The notes beneath the pieces were generated by a model. That model made no database searches, was not told the origin of the DNA, and saw only the letters and a list, made by a program, of their open reading frames with translations. A stretch of DNA of 34,402 nt from Cyanocohniella sp. LLY (GTDB lineage Bacteria; Cyanobacteriota; Cyanobacteriia; Cyanobacteriales; Nostocaceae): the NCBI GenBank assembly GCA_022241785.1, contig JAKOMP010000068.1, positions 1 to 34,402 of the forward strand, written 5' to 3'. Shown piece by piece: positions 33,501-34,402 of this stretch (the stretch's first letter is position 1; the number at the start of each line of letters is the position of its first letter). The position numbers and the translations under genes were made by a program.

Positions 33501-33888
33501 CTTGTCATTGCGATCGCTCTTAAGCAATCTCAAAACCTTGATTTTCGTGCGAGTGCGTTACTCCCTTGTCATTGCGATCGCTCTTAAGCAATCTCAAAAC
33601 CTTGGTTTTCATAGCGAGTGCGTCACTCCCTTGTCATTGCGACCGCTCTTAAGCAATCTCAAAACCTTGATTTTCATAGCGAGTGCGTCACTCCCTTGTC
33701 ATTGCGATCGCTCTTAAGCAATCTCAAAACCTTGATTTTCGTGCGGCTGCGTTACTCCCTTGTCATTGCGATCGCAGACAAGCAATCTCAAAACCTTGAT
33801 TTTCATAGCGAGTGCGTCACTCCCTTGTCATTGCGATCGCTCTTAAGCAATCTCAAAACCTTGATTTTCATAGCGAGTGCGTCACTCC
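33501..33888 (+). repeat. Six-unit 64/65-bp tandem array with a 194-bp higher-order period
   Basis: Units begin at 33501, 33565, 33630, 33695, 33759 and 33824. Each reads CTTGTCATTGCGATCGCTCT, then TAAGCAATCTCAAAACCTTG and a variable tail. Tails alternate: a CGTGCG..TGCGTTACTCC type (units 1 and 4, 64 bp) and a CATAGCGAGTGCGTCACTCC type (units 2, 3, 5, 6, 65 bp), giving an A-B-B-A-B-B order. Most units carry one HIP1 octamer. No gene is supported here; open frames across it are repeat read-through. Confidence 0.9.
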
Positions 33889-33913
33889 TAAATTCAAGAG
33901 CTTTATTGTATTT

Positions 33914-33955
33914 AATTGCGAATTGCGAATTGCGAATTGCGAATTGCGAATTGCG
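33914..33955 (+). repeat. AATTGCG heptamer microsatellite, six perfect copies
   Basis: Six exact AATTGCG units are followed by AATTA. The next bases form the stop codon (TAA on the minus strand, 33958-33960) of the WD40 gene, so the repeat lies immediately downstream of that gene. Confidence 0.95.
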
Positions 33956-33957
33956 AA

Positions 33958-34402
33958 TTAGTCACAAATCCTCCTCTCACTCTCACTCAAACTCGCGTTG
34001 TACAGCAAATAACCACGCAACCAAGCACAACCCCGCACCAGCAATTCATCCAAACTCTCCACAGGCCACAACCGCGCTGTCCGGTCAGAGGATGCGGTGG
34101 CGAGCATTTTGCCGTCGGGGCTGAAACTCACACTCAAGACTATGCCCTGATGCCCTTTCAATTCCTGTAACAGTTGCCCATCCAGACTCCACAACCGCGC
34201 TGTCCGGTCATGGGATGCGGTGGCGAGCATTTTGCCGTCGGGGCTGAAACTCACACTAATGACTATGCCCTGATGCCCTTTCAATTCCTGTAACAGTTGC
34301 CCATCCAGACTCCACAACCGCGCTGTCCGGTCATGGGATGCGGTGGCGAGCATTTTGCCGTCGGGGCTGAAATTCACACTATTGACTGCGCTCTGATGCC
34401 CT
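33958..34402 (-). CDS. WD40-repeat protein, C-terminal part (5' end beyond window)
   Basis: The open frame enters from the right edge as GHQSAVNSVNFSPDGK and ends at TAA 33958-33960. It contains three nearly identical 41-residue WD40 blades (FSPDGKMLATASHDRTARLW followed by SLDGQLLQELKGHQGIV), spaced exactly 123 bp. It closes with a short tail, WPVESLDELLVRGCAWLRGY and LLYNASLSESERRICD. This ESLDELL..GC.WL..YL tail is typical of large cyanobacterial WD40 proteins, whose N-terminus is often an NTPase (NACHT/AAA), CHAT or other effector-linked domain; that part is outside the window. The blade number and the effector cannot be known from here. Confidence 0.9.
   Translation of the reverse strand, partial: GHQSAVNSVNFSPDGKMLATASHDRTARLWSLDGQLLQELKGHQGIVISVSFSPDGKMLATASHDRTARLWSLDGQLLQELKGHQGIVLSVSFSPDGKMLATASSDRTARLWPVESLDELLVRGCAWLRGYLLYNASLSESERRICD

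Noticed and set aside
33501-33888. Possible CRISPR array
   Set aside because: Units are contiguous and alike along their full length, with no unique spacers; it is a simple tandem repeat.
33502-34124. Open frames reading LVIA...KQSQNLDFHSECVTPLSL repeats
   Set aside because: They are read-through of the 64/65-bp tandem array; unit lengths not divisible by 3 shift the frame, so no conserved protein is expected.

Overview
The window is chromosomal DNA of a filamentous, probably heterocyst-forming cyanobacterium (Nostoc/Anabaena/Calothrix-like). The evidence is the many HIP1 octamers (GCGATCGC), the GGGAGTA/GGGAGCA-type heptamer repeats between genes, a cyanobacterial/plastid PSRP-3 (Ycf65) ribosomal protein, an acyl-lipid desaturase, and DUF29, SLH, CHAT, WD40 and KaiC/KaiB-family genes. 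I see no tRNA, rRNA or CRISPR array.

Left part (1-5,835) is accessory and worn. An ISKra4-like transposase end abuts the C-terminal half of a CHAT (caspase-like) protease gene. Next come a palindromic repeat tandemly duplicated together with the first eight codons of the following gene, then two overlapping genes for a small helical protein and a C-terminally membrane-anchored protein. On the other strand lie two tandem DUF29 paralogues and a class III alcohol dehydrogenase. A Uma2 (DUF820) remnant and a two-gene cassette with a retropepsin-like protease follow.

The middle (5,836-16,200) is mostly housekeeping: valine-pyruvate aminotransferase, RimM (with a leader made of translated repeat), a membrane Ser/Thr kinase, an alpha/beta hydrolase, an SLH envelope protein, a membrane-anchored helical-repeat protein, PSRP-3 and a HAD hydrolase. 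Interspersed are a 53-bp MITE with target duplication, a decayed carotenoid-oxygenase/FAD-oxidoreductase locus and a LysR-like gene tail.

The signalling block (16,205-22,921) is the most coherent system. It holds a single-domain response regulator, then, divergently, a double-domain KaiC-like ATPase, two different KaiB-like proteins and a 977-residue multi-PAS histidine kinase. It looks like a Kai-derived switch or timer with its own phosphorelay. The long leader ahead of the KaiC-like gene carries a 195-bp MITE with ISL3-like ends and a perfect 8-bp target duplication.

The right part (23,128-34,402) holds a TPR protein, RNase D and a Delta9-type desaturase. The desaturase is divergent from a TetR regulator fused to an integrase-like domain, and two matching palindromes lie between them. 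Then come small conserved proteins, a DUF427 protein, a tandem universal stress protein, a flavoprotein behind a Fur/Zur-like box, a TIGR03792 protein, a phasin-like coiled coil and an FKBP isomerase. The window ends with a 6 x 64/65-bp tandem array, a 7-bp microsatellite and the C-terminus of a WD40 protein that runs off the edge.
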